In this document: piece after piece, positions 8,473 to 17,054 of the stretch
Layout of the letters: each line of letters opens with the position of its first letter
Position numbering within the stretch: the first letter of the stretch is position 1
Origin: DATFIX01 sp047617305
GTDB taxonomy: Archaea > Halobacteriota > Halobacteria > Halobacteriales > Natrialbaceae
Reading direction: 5' to 3'
Assembly: GCA_047617305.1 (NCBI GenBank)
Contig: JBLGCL010000001.1
Span: 1-64,000 of the forward strand
DNA: 64,000 bases
The notes under the pieces: model-generated
Seen by the model: the letters and a program-made list of their open reading frames with translations, nothing else
Databases searched by the model: none
What the model was told of the DNA's origin: nothing
Program-made: the position numbers and the translations under genes

Positions 8473-9576
8473 CTAGTCCGTGGCCTCGCGAATTTCGTCC
8501 ACGGTCGCGTCGGTCTTGAACGTCGTTCCGCCGTAATGTGCGCGCGAGGCCTCGAATCCCGCTGCCCTGAGGTCGTCCAAGAACTCGTCCATCGCGCTGG
8601 CCGGCCGGCCCCAGGCCTTGCAGAGGCGGTGCTGGTCGTAGTGCGTGGGACGATCGAGTTCCGCTTCGAGGGTGTCACAGAGGTCGCGGGCGTCGGCGGC
8701 GGTCCCCATCTCACCGGTGACATGCTCGCGGACCGCGGCGACGAACTCGCGGTCGCGGATCGGCCCGAGCCAGAGCGGCGCGGCGGTGACGACCCGCTCG
8801 CTCCCGCAGTTCGGGCAGGTTTCCGGCGGGTGGTGGATCAGGCCGTCCTCGCCCTCGCGGTAGAGACAGTCCTGGCAGAGGTGGACGGCGCCGAGTTCGT
8901 CGACGGCGGCGTTCGCGTCGGTCGCCCGCTGGGACAGCGAGAGGTAGGTCCGGACGTAGTGGCGCGTCGCGTGGGTGAACACCGGCGTCACGCCGACGTC
9001 GTACCGGGCGGCCGTCCGGGCCAGCGCCGAGAGCAGCACCCGGACGCCCATCTCGGGGTGGTAGTCGGTGTTGCGCGGGACCGCCGAGTACGAGCGCACC
9101 CCGCTCTCGAAGTGCGCGCCACACAGCGGCGCCGTGTCGGTCGCGGTGACGGCCACGAGGTGGCGAGCGCCCGAGAACGCCGCGTCCGCGAACGGGATCG
9201 GCGTCCCGAACGGGTCGACGTCGATCACGTCGAACCGCTCCTCGTGCATGAGCGCGTTCGCGTTCCGTCGGACCACCTCGCCGTCGAGGTCGTTGCGCTC
9301 GAGGTTCTCCCGGCAGAGGTCGGCCGCGTCGGGATCGACGTCACAGAGCGTGACGTCCCACCCTTCGGCCGCCGCCCGGACGCCGCGAACACCGCTGGCA
9401 GCCGTCGCGTCGAGGTAGGTCTCGGCCTTCCCCTCGCGCTCAGCGAGCGTTCGGAGGACCGCGACCGTCAGATCGCGGTTCAACTCCTGGGCCGGGTTGA
9501 AGAACACGTTCTCGCCTTTCCCCTCCTCGGCTTGCTCGGGGACCGACAGCTCGACGTTCCCTTCGCTCACGTCCAT
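8473..9576 (-). CDS. trm1: tRNA (guanine(26)-N(2))-dimethyltransferase
   Basis: A 367-residue SAM-dependent enzyme that dimethylates G26 of tRNA. Visible parts are the FFNPAQELNRDL N-terminal signature, the SAM-binding Rossmann motif LDATAASGVRGVRAA, the catalytic-region DVIDVDPFGTP, and the Trm1-specific zinc-binding cluster in the C-terminal half (CQDCLYRE and CPNCGSE). Length matches archaeal Trm1. It converges on the CPBP gene with 27 bp between stops. No further regulation is visible. Confidence 0.95.
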   Translation of the reverse strand: MDVSEGNVELSVPEQAEEGKGENVFFNPAQELNRDLTVAVLRTLAEREGKAETYLDATAASGVRGVRAAAEGWDVTLCDVDPDAADLCRENLERNDLDGEVVRRNANALMHEERFDVIDVDPFGTPIPFADAAFSGARHLVAVTATDTAPLCGAHFESGVRSYSAVPRNTDYHPEMGVRVLLSALARTAARYDVGVTPVFTHATRHYVRTYLSLSQRATDANAAVDELGAVHLCQDCLYREGEDGLIHHPPETCPNCGSERVVTAAPLWLGPIRDREFVAAVREHVTGEMGTAADARDLCDTLEAELDRPTHYDQHRLCKAWGRPASAMDEFLDDLRAAGFEASRAHYGGTTFKTDATVDEIREATD

Positions 9577-9713
9577 GATGGCCCTCGCGGCGGGCCGGCG
9601 AAAAGCGATGCGGTCTCGATGGGGAAAGCTGGTCGGGGGGACCGAGGCCGTTGGCGGTCGAGAGACGACTTCGATCGTCTGTCGGAGCAGCGAGAGACTG
9701 AGAAATACTCAAA

Positions 9714-9721
9714 AATATATA
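9714..9721 (+). promoter_or_regulatory. TATA box for the HEAT-repeat gene
   Basis: AATATATA, preceded by an A-rich stretch, is centred about 29 bp before the ATG at 9747, consistent with a leaderless or nearly leaderless transcript. Confidence 0.55.
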
Positions 9722-9746
9722 CCGTGGATCGCTCGGCACGTAACGG

Positions 9747-10484
9747 ATGGATTTGCGTGGCCACAGCCTCCCCGAGATCCGCGACCTCGCGGACCAGTAC
9801 TACCGCGACCACGGGTGGGAGGACATCGAGGCCCTCGAGGAGAACGATCCGGACGAGAAGGCCTTCAAAGCCGAGGCATGGGTCCGGAAAGCGATCGCCG
9901 AGGACGACCTCGCCGAACGGCTCGAGTATCTCGAACGACGCTCGCGGGACGAAAGCTGGCGAGTGCGGGAGCGGGTCGCGATGGCGCTCAAATACGTCAA
10001 CGCCAACGCGTTCCGCCAGGTGGAATCGGCCTGGTACGAGTGGGTCGATCACGACGACAACTACGTCCGGCGAGCCTGCGAGGTCGGCCTGATGGGCGTC
10101 CCCGAGGAGCACGCCGATTCGGCGCTCCGGATACTCGACCACCTGGTGTCGGACTCCGACGAGTACGTCCGGAAAAGCTGCGGCGGATTCGCGGTTGCCG
10201 CCATCGCGAACAAGGATCCGGACGTGGGTCGGGAGTACCTGGATCGCTGGAGCCGGTCCGATGACTTGCGGACGAGATGGAACGTCGCCAAGGCCATCGG
10301 GGGTGCCTATGGCCGGGAAAACGACCACGCCCTCGACCTCGCGCACCGACTCGCCGACGACGAGGAGTATCGCGTCAGACGAGCGACGGCGTCGTCCCTG
10401 AGGAAACTATTCGACAAGGACCCCGAGTTCCGGGAGCGGGTCGAGCAGTGGGACGACAGGGAGGAGTTCCGCTCGTCGTTGTAG
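9747..10484 (+). CDS. HEAT-repeat protein
   Basis: A 245-residue, strongly acidic, all-helical protein built from about five degenerate HEAT-like repeats; the recurring pattern is D-x-x-x-x-V-R-R/K-x-x (for example DDNYVRRACEVGL, SDEYVRKSCGGFA, DEEYRVRRATASS, ESWRVRERVAMAL). This resembles the DNA alkylation repeat and PBS-lyase HEAT groups, but no catalytic residue set is evident. It probably acts as a protein-binding scaffold. It is a single gene with its own TATA box. Confidence 0.7.
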   Translation: MDLRGHSLPEIRDLADQYYRDHGWEDIEALEENDPDEKAFKAEAWVRKAIAEDDLAERLEYLERRSRDESWRVRERVAMALKYVNANAFRQVESAWYEWVDHDDNYVRRACEVGLMGVPEEHADSALRILDHLVSDSDEYVRKSCGGFAVAAIANKDPDVGREYLDRWSRSDDLRTRWNVAKAIGGAYGRENDHALDLAHRLADDEEYRVRRATASSLRKLFDKDPEFRERVEQWDDREEFRSSL

Positions 10485-10621
10485 GTCCGTCCCCGTCGGC
10501 GTGATCGACGTCGGGCGCCGTCGTGTACACGGAACCGATCGACCCGCCATCCACGAGGTCATGGTTCTCGAGGCCGGGGTAGCTACCCCCTTGCTCGAGG
10601 ATCACGAATTCCTCGGCACAG

Positions 10622-10672
10622 CCGACCCTGTTTCCTCAGCGCGCTCCGAACCGCCGGATTCTGACTCGGGAC
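10622..10672 (+). repeat. Degenerate direct repeat, copy 1
   Basis: A 51-bp stretch that matches 11083-11133 at about 44 of 51 positions in the same orientation. It lies in the spacer between the HEAT-repeat gene and the convergent small protein gene. See the paired copy and the matching finding. Confidence 0.6.
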
Positions 10673-10693
10673 GTCAGGACGTCGTGATTGGTT

Positions 10694-10963
10694 TCAGGAC
10701 GTCTCGAGCGGGGTATCCACGTCGTCCTCTTCGCTCATCGTTTCCAGCACGAGCCCCGTGGCCCCCGCCGCAGCGAGACCGATCCCCATCGCACGAATTT
10801 GGCGACGGTACGCCGGTTTGGCCTCGAGCTCCTCGGTGTTCTCGAAGTTCATACCCAACATCTTCTTCGTCAATGCGACGCTGAGTTGCGGGGCGAGGGC
10901 GGAGAGCAGTCCCTGACCGATCGCCCAGGCCGAACCGATTTTCCAGTAGTCTGATCCCTTCAT
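10694..10963 (-). CDS. Small membrane-associated protein, unknown
   Basis: An 89-residue protein with two moderately hydrophobic stretches (GSAWAIGQGLLSALAPQLSV, residues 9-28, and MGIGLAAAGATGLVLETM near the C-terminus) separated by a basic-acidic segment. The C-terminus is acidic (EEDDVDTPLETS). I do not recognise the family. The ATG at 10963 fits a TATA-like TTATTATC (10987-10994) at 27 bp; another in-frame ATG lies at 10972. The frame stays open far upstream, but that part is antisense to the SWIM gene. Confidence 0.55.
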   Translation of the reverse strand: MKGSDYWKIGSAWAIGQGLLSALAPQLSVALTKKMLGMNFENTEELEAKPAYRRQIRAMGIGLAAAGATGLVLETMSEEDDVDTPLETS

Positions 10964-11082
10964 TCCGGTCATAACTTCGACGGGACGATAATAAGCATGA
11001 TCCACGGGTAATTGGGTGCTGGTACGAAACGACCGCAGGCCACGGGCTTGCCCCGGAGGGTTCGGCCGGAGCGCCCGACCGA

Positions 11083-11133
11083 CCGAACCTGTTTTGTCAG
11101 CGCGCGCCGAAACGCCGGATCGTGACTCGGGAC
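11083..11133 (+). repeat. Degenerate direct repeat, copy 2
   Basis: Second copy of the 51-bp element at 10622-10672, 461 bp away, with about seven mismatches and no gap. It lies just upstream of the SWIM gene start at 11175, in the stretch that would be an N-terminal extension if an earlier GTG (11016) were used. Confidence 0.6.
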
Positions 11134-11174
11134 CCCGTTCTGGGCGGTCGACGCGGCCTCCGGGGGTGGCCGGC

Positions 11175-11522
11175 GTGACGCCCGTCGAGGAGTGGCAGGC
11201 AGCGCTGGCCGAGGCCGGCGAGTTGACCTCGGAGGTCGTCGAGCGGATCATCGCCGTCCACGGCGACCGCGGCCAGCGGGCCATCGAGGCCGTCTCCGAG
11301 GGCCGGGTCAAGGAGTACAAGGACTTCACCGTCGTCGTCGGTCGCGGCGACGAGTACGTCGTCGAGGACGGGGGCTGTACCTGCAAGGACGCGGAGTACA
11401 ACCTCGATCCCGAGGACCCCACCGACCTCTGCTGGCACGCGATCGCGGTGGCGATCGCCGAACGGATCGGGGCCGTCGAGCACCACGACATGTGGTACTC
11501 CGAGGTCCGCGACTTCCTGTGA
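11175..11522 (+). CDS. SWIM zinc finger protein
   Basis: A 115-residue protein with a SWIM-type zinc-binding motif: CTCKDAEYNL, then an acidic loop, then LCWHAIAV, giving the CxC...CxH ligand set (about residues 75-96). SWIM domains bind DNA or proteins; small haloarchaeal versions are of unknown function. The GTG at 11175 is chosen because the family-like sequence begins TPVEEWQAALAEAG; an earlier GTG at 11166 or 11016 is possible, but the upstream part is proline/arginine rich and overlaps the direct repeat. The acidic, Val-rich body is typical of halophiles. Confidence 0.75.
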   Translation: MTPVEEWQAALAEAGELTSEVVERIIAVHGDRGQRAIEAVSEGRVKEYKDFTVVVGRGDEYVVEDGGCTCKDAEYNLDPEDPTDLCWHAIAVAIAERIGAVEHHDMWYSEVRDFL

Positions 11523-11595
11523 GGCGGGCGGGGTCGGTCGCGCGGTCGATCGCCGACCGAAGGAGTGACGGAGGGGGGCACCGTCACCCCCGTCC

Positions 11596-11853
11596 ATGGA
11601 TCGGGATCGACTCGTCGGGGCCGCAAAGGTGCTCCTGGGTCTCGGGATCGTCGCCGTCGGCATCGGGACGAGCGAGGGGATCGGGGCCGGTCCCGTGCTC
11701 ACGGCCGCGGGCGGCGCCCTCATCGCGGGGATCGGCCTCGGCCAGCTCGTCGGCGTCCTCGCGGTGACCGGCGTCGAGCAGGAGCGGTGGTACGCGATCG
11801 TCCTTGCGGTGGCCGTTCTGCTGGTCGGCGTGGCGCTCCTGCTGGTGCCCTGA
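11596..11853 (+). CDS. Small three-helix membrane protein
   Basis: An 85-residue protein that is almost entirely hydrophobic: three Gly/Ala/Val-rich segments (about residues 9-25, 31-55 and 64-84), with a short polar loop GVEQERWY before the last. No family recognised. It follows the SWIM gene by 73 bp in the same direction, so it may share that transcript. High glycine content suggests closely packed helices. Confidence 0.6.
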   Translation: MDRDRLVGAAKVLLGLGIVAVGIGTSEGIGAGPVLTAAGGALIAGIGLGQLVGVLAVTGVEQERWYAIVLAVAVLLVGVALLLVP

Positions 11854-11905
11854 ATCGCAGTGACGGACCGCCGTTGTCGGGCAACTTGACCGCCGGCCGA
11901 AGCGG

Positions 11906-11912
11906 TTTATAC
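11906..11912 (+). promoter_or_regulatory. TATA box for the DUF6176-like gene
   Basis: TTTATAC centred 25-27 bp before the ATG at 11934, consistent with a leaderless transcript. Confidence 0.55.
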
Positions 11913-11933
11913 GAGAATCCCCGAAGAAAAACC

Positions 11934-12299
11934 ATGTCGTCCGACCGCTTATTCAAGCTTCCGCTCGATCCCGACAGCATCGACGACGTTCGGTCGCACT
12001 CCGACCGACTCGAAGAGCAACGCGGGACCTTCGAACGCGGACTCGCGATCGAGAAGATGAACGCGGAAACGGCGTGGCTCGACGAGGACGAACCCGCGCT
12101 GTACTACCTCCACGACGAGAGCGAGGACTACCCCGCGGACGTCGAGAAAGACGACACCGACGACGAAGCGGTCTTAGCGCTGAGTGCCGAACACCACGAG
12201 ATGTTCCAGAAAGTGGCACGCGAAGGGTACAGCCATCCCGACGATCTCGTCGAGTTCGAGATGCTGTTCCGTGCGTCCGCCCGTGACCGGATCGACTAG
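11934..12299 (+). CDS. DUF6176-like small acidic protein
   Basis: A 121-residue cytoplasmic, very acidic protein. The layout (an N-terminal strand KLPLDPDSIDDVRSHSDRL, then an EKMNAETAWLDEDEPALYYL central strand pair, then EHHEMFQKVAREG) resembles haloarchaeal DUF6176 proteins, which are predicted ferredoxin-like (ABM-type) folds without a known activity. The family call is from memory of the pattern and is moderate. It has its own TATA box and ends 14 bp before the convergent hisH. Confidence 0.6.
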   Translation: MSSDRLFKLPLDPDSIDDVRSHSDRLEEQRGTFERGLAIEKMNAETAWLDEDEPALYYLHDESEDYPADVEKDDTDDEAVLALSAEHHEMFQKVAREGYSHPDDLVEFEMLFRASARDRID

Positions 12300-12313
12300 T
12301 TCAGTTTCGAAAC

Positions 12314-13024
12314 TCACCGGTCCGCGCACACGTCCACGAAGTTCCGCAGGATCGCCAGCCCGGCCTCCCCGCTCTTCTCCGGGTGGAACTGGGTGCCGAA
12401 GACGGTCCCGTCCTCGTTGGCGATCACGCTCGGGAAGTCGACGCCGTACTCGGTCGTGGCGACGACGGCGGTCTCGTCGTCCGGAAGCGCGTAATACGAG
12501 TGGACGAAGTAGGCGTACCGGCCGTCGACGGTCCCTGCTCCAGGTTCCTCGTCACGGGCCTCGTCCCGTCGGTCACCGATCCCCGCGACCAGGGGGTGCT
12601 CGCGCCCCACGTCGAGACGGTTCCAGCCCATGTGCGGGACCGTCCGGTCGGCGGCGAAGCGCACGTTCTTCCCCGGGATCAGATCGAGGCCGCGAACCTC
12701 GCCCTCTCCGGCGTGATCGGCCTCCTCGCTGGTGGTCAGCAACATCTGCATCCCGAGGCAGATCCCGAACAGCGGCTGGCCCCGGTCGGCAGCGTCGATC
12801 AACGCCTCGCGATACGGCCCGGCGTTCTCCACGCCCTCCCTGAACGCGCCCACCCCGGGGAGGACGATCCCGTCGGCCGCGGCGAACCGGTCCGGGTCGT
12901 CGGTGATCTCGACGGTCGCACCGGCCCGTTCGAGGCCACGCGTGACGCTCCGGAGGTTCCCGAGGCCGTAATCGACCACGGCGACCTCGACCGAGCGGCC
13001 GGACGACCCTGGTCCGTCTGGCAT
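12314..13024 (-). CDS. hisH: Imidazole glycerol phosphate synthase subunit HisH
   Basis: A 236-residue class-I glutamine amidotransferase that supplies ammonia to HisF in histidine biosynthesis. The catalytic cysteine lies in GICLGMQ (Cys89) and the His-Glu pair in GTQFHPEKSG near the C-terminus; VVDYGLGNLRSV at the N-terminus is HisH-specific. The C-terminus is normal. The acidic insertion around DRRDEARDEEPGAGTVDG before YAYFVHSYY is a halophilic extra. No other his gene is in the window, so the pathway is dispersed. Confidence 0.95.
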   Translation of the reverse strand: MPDGPGSSGRSVEVAVVDYGLGNLRSVTRGLERAGATVEITDDPDRFAAADGIVLPGVGAFREGVENAGPYREALIDAADRGQPLFGICLGMQMLLTTSEEADHAGEGEVRGLDLIPGKNVRFAADRTVPHMGWNRLDVGREHPLVAGIGDRRDEARDEEPGAGTVDGRYAYFVHSYYALPDDETAVVATTEYGVDFPSVIANEDGTVFGTQFHPEKSGEAGLAILRNFVDVCADR

Positions 13025-13488
13025 GGGTCGCCGTTAGGCCGGGGGTTGCAAGTCCCTTTCCCTCGATGCGGCCAGTTCCGGAGACGGTCGACCCGCCGCG
13101 ACGACCGCGATCGAACGGCCGTTTGTTATGGACCCCGGATCCGGGTCGGAAGCGACGGAGCACCCGACCCGCCGGACGTGACAGTACCGAGAGGCCCGGA
13201 TCCGCCGCGAGCCGCACCTTGCCGAACGCCGATGGCGGCGATCCCGGGAACCACGCGACGGCGGTCGTCGGGGAGGGACCCCTGCTGCGGGACCGAACCG
13301 CTCCTCGACACGATTCGGTTCCCAGGTAGGCCCGTCCGGTTCGGACCGGGGCGGCCGATCGGGCCCTGCCAAAACCCACGGCCGACGGGCCGGGTTCGTT
13401 TTCTATATTGAGAAAATTAGCCAAAGGGCCCCGTCTAAAGAGAAAATGGGAAGTTTTATCGGTTGAGTTGTTATGCTTCCCCCTGTAC
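13025..13488. other. Intergenic region between hisH and phnD
   Basis: 464 bp with no convincing gene; the open frames here are arginine/proline-rich shadows without codon bias. The last 90 bp are A/T-rich. They contain a short repeated element (GAGAAAA at about 13408 and 13440) and a TATA-like GTTTTATC (13453-13460) about 32 bp before phnD. This stretch probably holds the phn operon promoter and any nutrient-responsive site. Confidence 0.5.
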
Positions 13489-14436
13489 ATGGTGGACCGA
13501 CGGCAGTTCATCAAAGGCGTTGGCGTTGCATCGACCGTGGGTATCGCAGGGATCAGCGGCTGCTTGGGGAACTTGGGGAGCACCTCGGGTAACGAGGAAC
13601 AACCGTACGGCGACGGGACGATCGACTTCTCGATGTCGCCAAGCGAACCCCAGGACCTGATGATGAAACAGTACCAGCCTCTCAAGAAGTACCTTAGCGA
13701 CGAGGTCCACGATACGGAGTTGACGTACGCCAAGGACTATGCGGCCGTGGTCGAAGCCCTCGGGAGCGGAACCGGCGACGTCGCGGAGACCGGGCCCTTC
13801 GCGGCGGCGCTGGGCGTCAACGAGGAGAAGGCCGAGATCGCACTCCAGCGGTTCGCGTACGGGGCCTGGGATTACGCCAGCGTCATCACGACCAAGAAGG
13901 ACAGCGACATCGAGTCGCTCGAGGACCTCGAGGGCAAGAAGGTCGCCCTCGCGGACCGACTGTCGGCCAGCGGTTCGCTGTACCCGCTGTTCATGCTCAA
14001 GCAGGCCGGCCTCTCGATCGGCAGTCTCCCGACCGGCGGGGACGCAAACGCGGACTTCAACGCCCAGTACGCCGGCGGGCACGGTGCCGCCTGGGCGGCG
14101 CTGGAAAACGGCCAGGTCGCCGCCGCCGGCACCGGCAAGTTCATTACCGTCACCGGCGACGACCGGACCCTCGCAGAGGGCTACGAATACGTCGAGTCGC
14201 ACGACGGCATTCCGCGCGCGCCGATCGTCGTGAGTCCGGAACTCTCCGGAAACGAGAAGGAATCGGTCGTGGACGCCCTGAAGAACGCACCCGAGAAGAT
14301 GTACCTCGGCGCCGACGGCGAAGAAGGCACCGAGGACGACCTCTGGTTCAGCGACGTGCGGCCGGCAGAGGTGGCGACCTACGATCCGGTGATCAACGTC
14401 GCCGAGGAACTGGGCATCTCGCTCGGTGACCTGTAG
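13489..14436 (+). CDS. phnD: Phosphonate/phosphate-type ABC transporter substrate-binding lipoprotein
   Basis: A 315-residue periplasmic-type binding protein. The N-terminus has a twin-arginine motif (DRRQFIKG) followed by a hydrophobic stretch and lipobox GISGC, so it is a Tat-exported lipoprotein. The mature part is PhnD-like (PF12974): TIDFSMSPSEPQ, a central EDLEGKKVALADRLSASG, then FNAQYAGGHGAAWAALENGQ. It delivers phosphonate, phosphite or a related oxyanion to PhnE/PhnC. The ATG at 13489 is chosen because it opens the signal peptide; the frame is open for 81 bp upstream without one. First gene of phnDCE. Confidence 0.9.
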   Translation: MVDRRQFIKGVGVASTVGIAGISGCLGNLGSTSGNEEQPYGDGTIDFSMSPSEPQDLMMKQYQPLKKYLSDEVHDTELTYAKDYAAVVEALGSGTGDVAETGPFAAALGVNEEKAEIALQRFAYGAWDYASVITTKKDSDIESLEDLEGKKVALADRLSASGSLYPLFMLKQAGLSIGSLPTGGDANADFNAQYAGGHGAAWAALENGQVAAAGTGKFITVTGDDRTLAEGYEYVESHDGIPRAPIVVSPELSGNEKESVVDALKNAPEKMYLGADGEEGTEDDLWFSDVRPAEVATYDPVINVAEELGISLGDL

Positions 14437-14490
14437 CCGACCGGAACGAGAACGCCAACGGTTTCAAACCGAACGGAGATATACCAACCG

Positions 14491-15306
14491 ATGGCATCCG
14501 TATCGTTGCGAAACGTTACGAAGATCTATGGGGAGGACACCGTCGCTCTCGACGACGTCTCCTTCGACGTGGATCAGGGAGAGTTCGTCGTCATCCTCGG
14601 GCCGTCGGGTGCCGGGAAGTCCACGCTTCTTCGCATCCTGAACGGGCTGACGCGCCCGACGGAAGGGAGGATAAAGATCGGCGACGAGCAGGTCGGTGGC
14701 AAACGCGACGAAGTCGCGATGGTGTTCCAGTTGCACTACCTCGTCGAGACCATGAGCGCGTACCGGAACGCGCTGACGGGAGCGCTGGGCCGAACGGGGT
14801 GGGTCCGGAGCGTCCTCACCTGGTACGACGAAAGCGACAAACGTGGGGCGCTCGAGGCCCTCGATACCGTGGGCCTGCTGGACGAAGCAGGTCAGCGAGC
14901 GGGATCGATGAGCGGCGGGCAGAAACAGCGCGTCGGCATCGCCCGGGCGCTCGTCCAGGAGCCGGAACTGTTACTGGCCGACGAGCCGGTTTCCAGTCTC
15001 GACCCGAAGGCCGCACGCGACGTCATGGGGTACATGAAAGAGGCCGCCGACGAACGGAACCTGACGACGGTCGCGAGCCTGCACCAGGTCAACATCGCCC
15101 GGGAGTTCGGAGACCGATTCATCGGCATCCGCGAAGGCTCGGTCGTCTTCGACGGCGGCCCCGACGAACTGACGATGGACGTGATGGACGACCTCTATTA
15201 CGGCGGCGATGCCGGCGAAGGCCAACCGCGGGAGTCGATCTCCGGACGCCCGGAGGGCGACCGTGAATCGGCTCCGGAGACGTCCGACACGGAGGTCCAG
15301 GCATGA
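14491..15306 (+). CDS. phnC: Phosphonate ABC transporter ATP-binding protein
   Basis: A 271-residue ABC ATPase with Walker A GPSGAGKST (about residues 38-46), Q-loop VFQLHYLV, signature MSGGQKQRVGIARAL, Walker B LLLADEPVSSLDP and the switch His in SLHQVNIA. The PhnC type is supported by the neighbouring PhnD and PhnE and by the EFVVILGPSGAGKSTLLRIL region. It energises uptake through PhnE. A halophilic acidic tail follows residue 245. It starts 54 bp after phnD and its stop overlaps the phnE start (ATGA). Confidence 0.92.
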   Translation: MASVSLRNVTKIYGEDTVALDDVSFDVDQGEFVVILGPSGAGKSTLLRILNGLTRPTEGRIKIGDEQVGGKRDEVAMVFQLHYLVETMSAYRNALTGALGRTGWVRSVLTWYDESDKRGALEALDTVGLLDEAGQRAGSMSGGQKQRVGIARALVQEPELLLADEPVSSLDPKAARDVMGYMKEAADERNLTTVASLHQVNIAREFGDRFIGIREGSVVFDGGPDELTMDVMDDLYYGGDAGEGQPRESISGRPEGDRESAPETSDTEVQA

Positions 15307-16436
15307 GCCAGGTCGAGGGAAAGCTCAGTGAACTCAGCCGACGACGACGGATCCACCAGGGTCTCAAACTGCTCCTCGGGATCGTCGTGGTACTGGTCTT
15401 CTGGCTCGGGTTCTTCGAGTACCTCCACTTCGACTTCGACGCGATGACCAAACAGCTCCCGACCTGGTTGGAATTCCTGCAGGCGTTCACGAATCCCAAC
15501 TTTGTCGACTTCTCGACGTGGTCGATCGAGAACGGGGTGACCGGCTGGAGCGGCCTGGTCGGAACGATCGGCTACGCCATCACCCATCCCGAGGCCGGAT
15601 ACGACATGCTATCCGCGACCCTCGGCGGCCAGCGACAGTCGACGTTGCTGGGGCTGGCCGGGACCACGGTCATCATCGGGCTCTGTGGCACCATCCTCGG
15701 GTTCCCGTTCGCGCTCATCTTCGGCATCCTCGGGAGCGAGCGCGTCGTCCCCTTCCCGTTCAACTTCATCTTCCGTGGCACCATGAGCCTCATCCGGTCG
15801 GTCCCGGCGCTCGTCTGGATCTTCATCTACGTGCCGCTGGTCGGCATCAACCCGGTGGGGGCCGTGCTGGCCATCGGGACCGACACGATCGGTATCCTCG
15901 GACGACTGTTCACCGACGAACTCGAGGAGATCGACGACGGCCCGATCGAGGCCATCAGATCGACCGGCGGGAACCGGACGCAGATCGTCAGCTTCGGCAT
16001 GCTGAGCCAGGTGTCGACCGCCTTCATCGCCTGGACGCTGTACTCGCTGGAGATCAACGTCCGCGTGGCAGTGAGCCTGGGTATCGTCGGCGCCGGTGGA
16101 CTCGGTCGCTACATCGCCATCAAACGCTCGCTGTTCGACTTCGGCGTCATGGCGGCGGGCATCATGATGATCGTCATCGTCGTGCTGACCGTCGAACTCA
16201 CGTCGACGCGGATCCGGGCGTGGCTCCGTCCCGGCCAGCACGAATCGCCCGGCTTACTCGACCTCCTGCGCGGGCTTGGCGACCCCGGCAAGTGGCTTGG
16301 CATGCGCCCGACGCCCGACGTTGGGTCCGCCGACGGCGACGGTGACGAGAAGACGGCCATCGATTCCGACGACTCCGGCGAGGAGGGCCTCGTCGATACC
16401 GAAACCGACGAGACGGACGACGAATCGCGGTCCTGA
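15303..16436 (+). CDS. phnE: Phosphonate ABC transporter permease
   Basis: A 377-residue membrane permease. One N-terminal helix (LLLGIVVVLVFWLGFFEYL) is followed by a periplasmic loop and a core of about five helices with the EAA loop EAIRSTGGNRTQIVSFGML, which docks PhnC. GIVGAGGLGRYIAIKRSLFDF is characteristic of PhnE. The last 40 residues are a highly acidic cytoplasmic tail, unusual for PhnE outside haloarchaea. Translation is probably coupled to phnC by the 4-bp overlap. Its stop abuts the stop of the convergent glycosylase gene with no spacer. Confidence 0.92.
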   Translation: MSQVEGKLSELSRRRRIHQGLKLLLGIVVVLVFWLGFFEYLHFDFDAMTKQLPTWLEFLQAFTNPNFVDFSTWSIENGVTGWSGLVGTIGYAITHPEAGYDMLSATLGGQRQSTLLGLAGTTVIIGLCGTILGFPFALIFGILGSERVVPFPFNFIFRGTMSLIRSVPALVWIFIYVPLVGINPVGAVLAIGTDTIGILGRLFTDELEEIDDGPIEAIRSTGGNRTQIVSFGMLSQVSTAFIAWTLYSLEINVRVAVSLGIVGAGGLGRYIAIKRSLFDFGVMAAGIMMIVIVVLTVELTSTRIRAWLRPGQHESPGLLDLLRGLGDPGKWLGMRPTPDVGSADGDGDEKTAIDSDDSGEEGLVDTETDETDDESRS

Positions 16437-17021
16437 TCAGAAGTCGCCGAGTCGCGCCTGTCCCCCGCCGTCGGTCGCGCCGACGATCTCCGCCGCCGTC
16501 TCGATGGTTTCGGCGAACGGTTCCTCCTGACTCCGGTCGTACAGCGTGGCGGCCGGGTGGACGCAGATCAGCACCCGGCGCGGCGTGCCGGCGATCCGGA
16601 CCTCCTCGACCGCGCCAACCTCCTTCGTGACGGCGACCGACCGGCCGAGGAGGTGTTCGGCGGGCACCTTCCCGAGCGTCACGATCACCTCGGGGTCGAT
16701 CAGGTCGATCTCGCGGTCCAGGTACTCCCGGCAGTTCTCGAGTTCCTGGTTCGTCGGATCGCGGTTGTCCGGCGGCCGACAGCGCACGCAGTTGGTGATC
16801 CGAACCGTCTCCCGGTCCAGGCCGGCGGCCCGCAACTGTTCGTCGAGGACGTTCCCGCTGCGGCCGACGAAGGGTTCGCCCTCGGCGTCCTCCTGCTTCC
16901 CGGGCGCCTCGCCGACGAACAGGACGTCGGCGTCGGCCGGACCGACGCCGTCGACGATCCGACTCCGGGACTCGCAGAGTTCGGCGCAGCGCTCGCACTC
17001 GACGACGGAGAGGCCCTCCAT
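16437..17021 (-). CDS. Family 4 uracil-DNA glycosylase
   Basis: A 194-residue iron-sulfur uracil-DNA glycosylase (type 4). Motif A is GEAPGKQEDAEGEPFVGRSG and the C-terminal motif is CVHPAA. The four cysteines expected for the 4Fe-4S cluster are visible: ECERC near the N-terminus (Cys9, Cys12), then NCVRCRPP and LENCREYL. It removes uracil arising from cytosine deamination, which matters in a high-GC genome. The second ATG, directly before the Cys pair, is taken as start; one 9 bp upstream is possible. It lies next to the DUF99 gene, itself possibly a repair protein. Confidence 0.9.
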   Translation of the reverse strand: MEGLSVVECERCAELCESRSRIVDGVGPADADVLFVGEAPGKQEDAEGEPFVGRSGNVLDEQLRAAGLDRETVRITNCVRCRPPDNRDPTNQELENCREYLDREIDLIDPEVIVTLGKVPAEHLLGRSVAVTKEVGAVEEVRIAGTPRRVLICVHPAATLYDRSQEEPFAETIETAAEIVGATDGGGQARLGDF

Positions 17022-17054
17022 GCGTCCCATGGCGGAACGCAGGCCTGGGAACCA

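Noticed and set aside
10501..10884. Plus-strand frame of 127 codons over the first direct repeat
   Set aside because: It runs antisense into the 10694-10963 gene and is Pro/Arg/Ser-rich in its second half. I kept the repeat but not the gene.
13034..13372. Minus-strand frame of 112 codons between hisH and phnD
   Set aside because: Arg/Pro/Ser-rich, no domain, no promoter signal.
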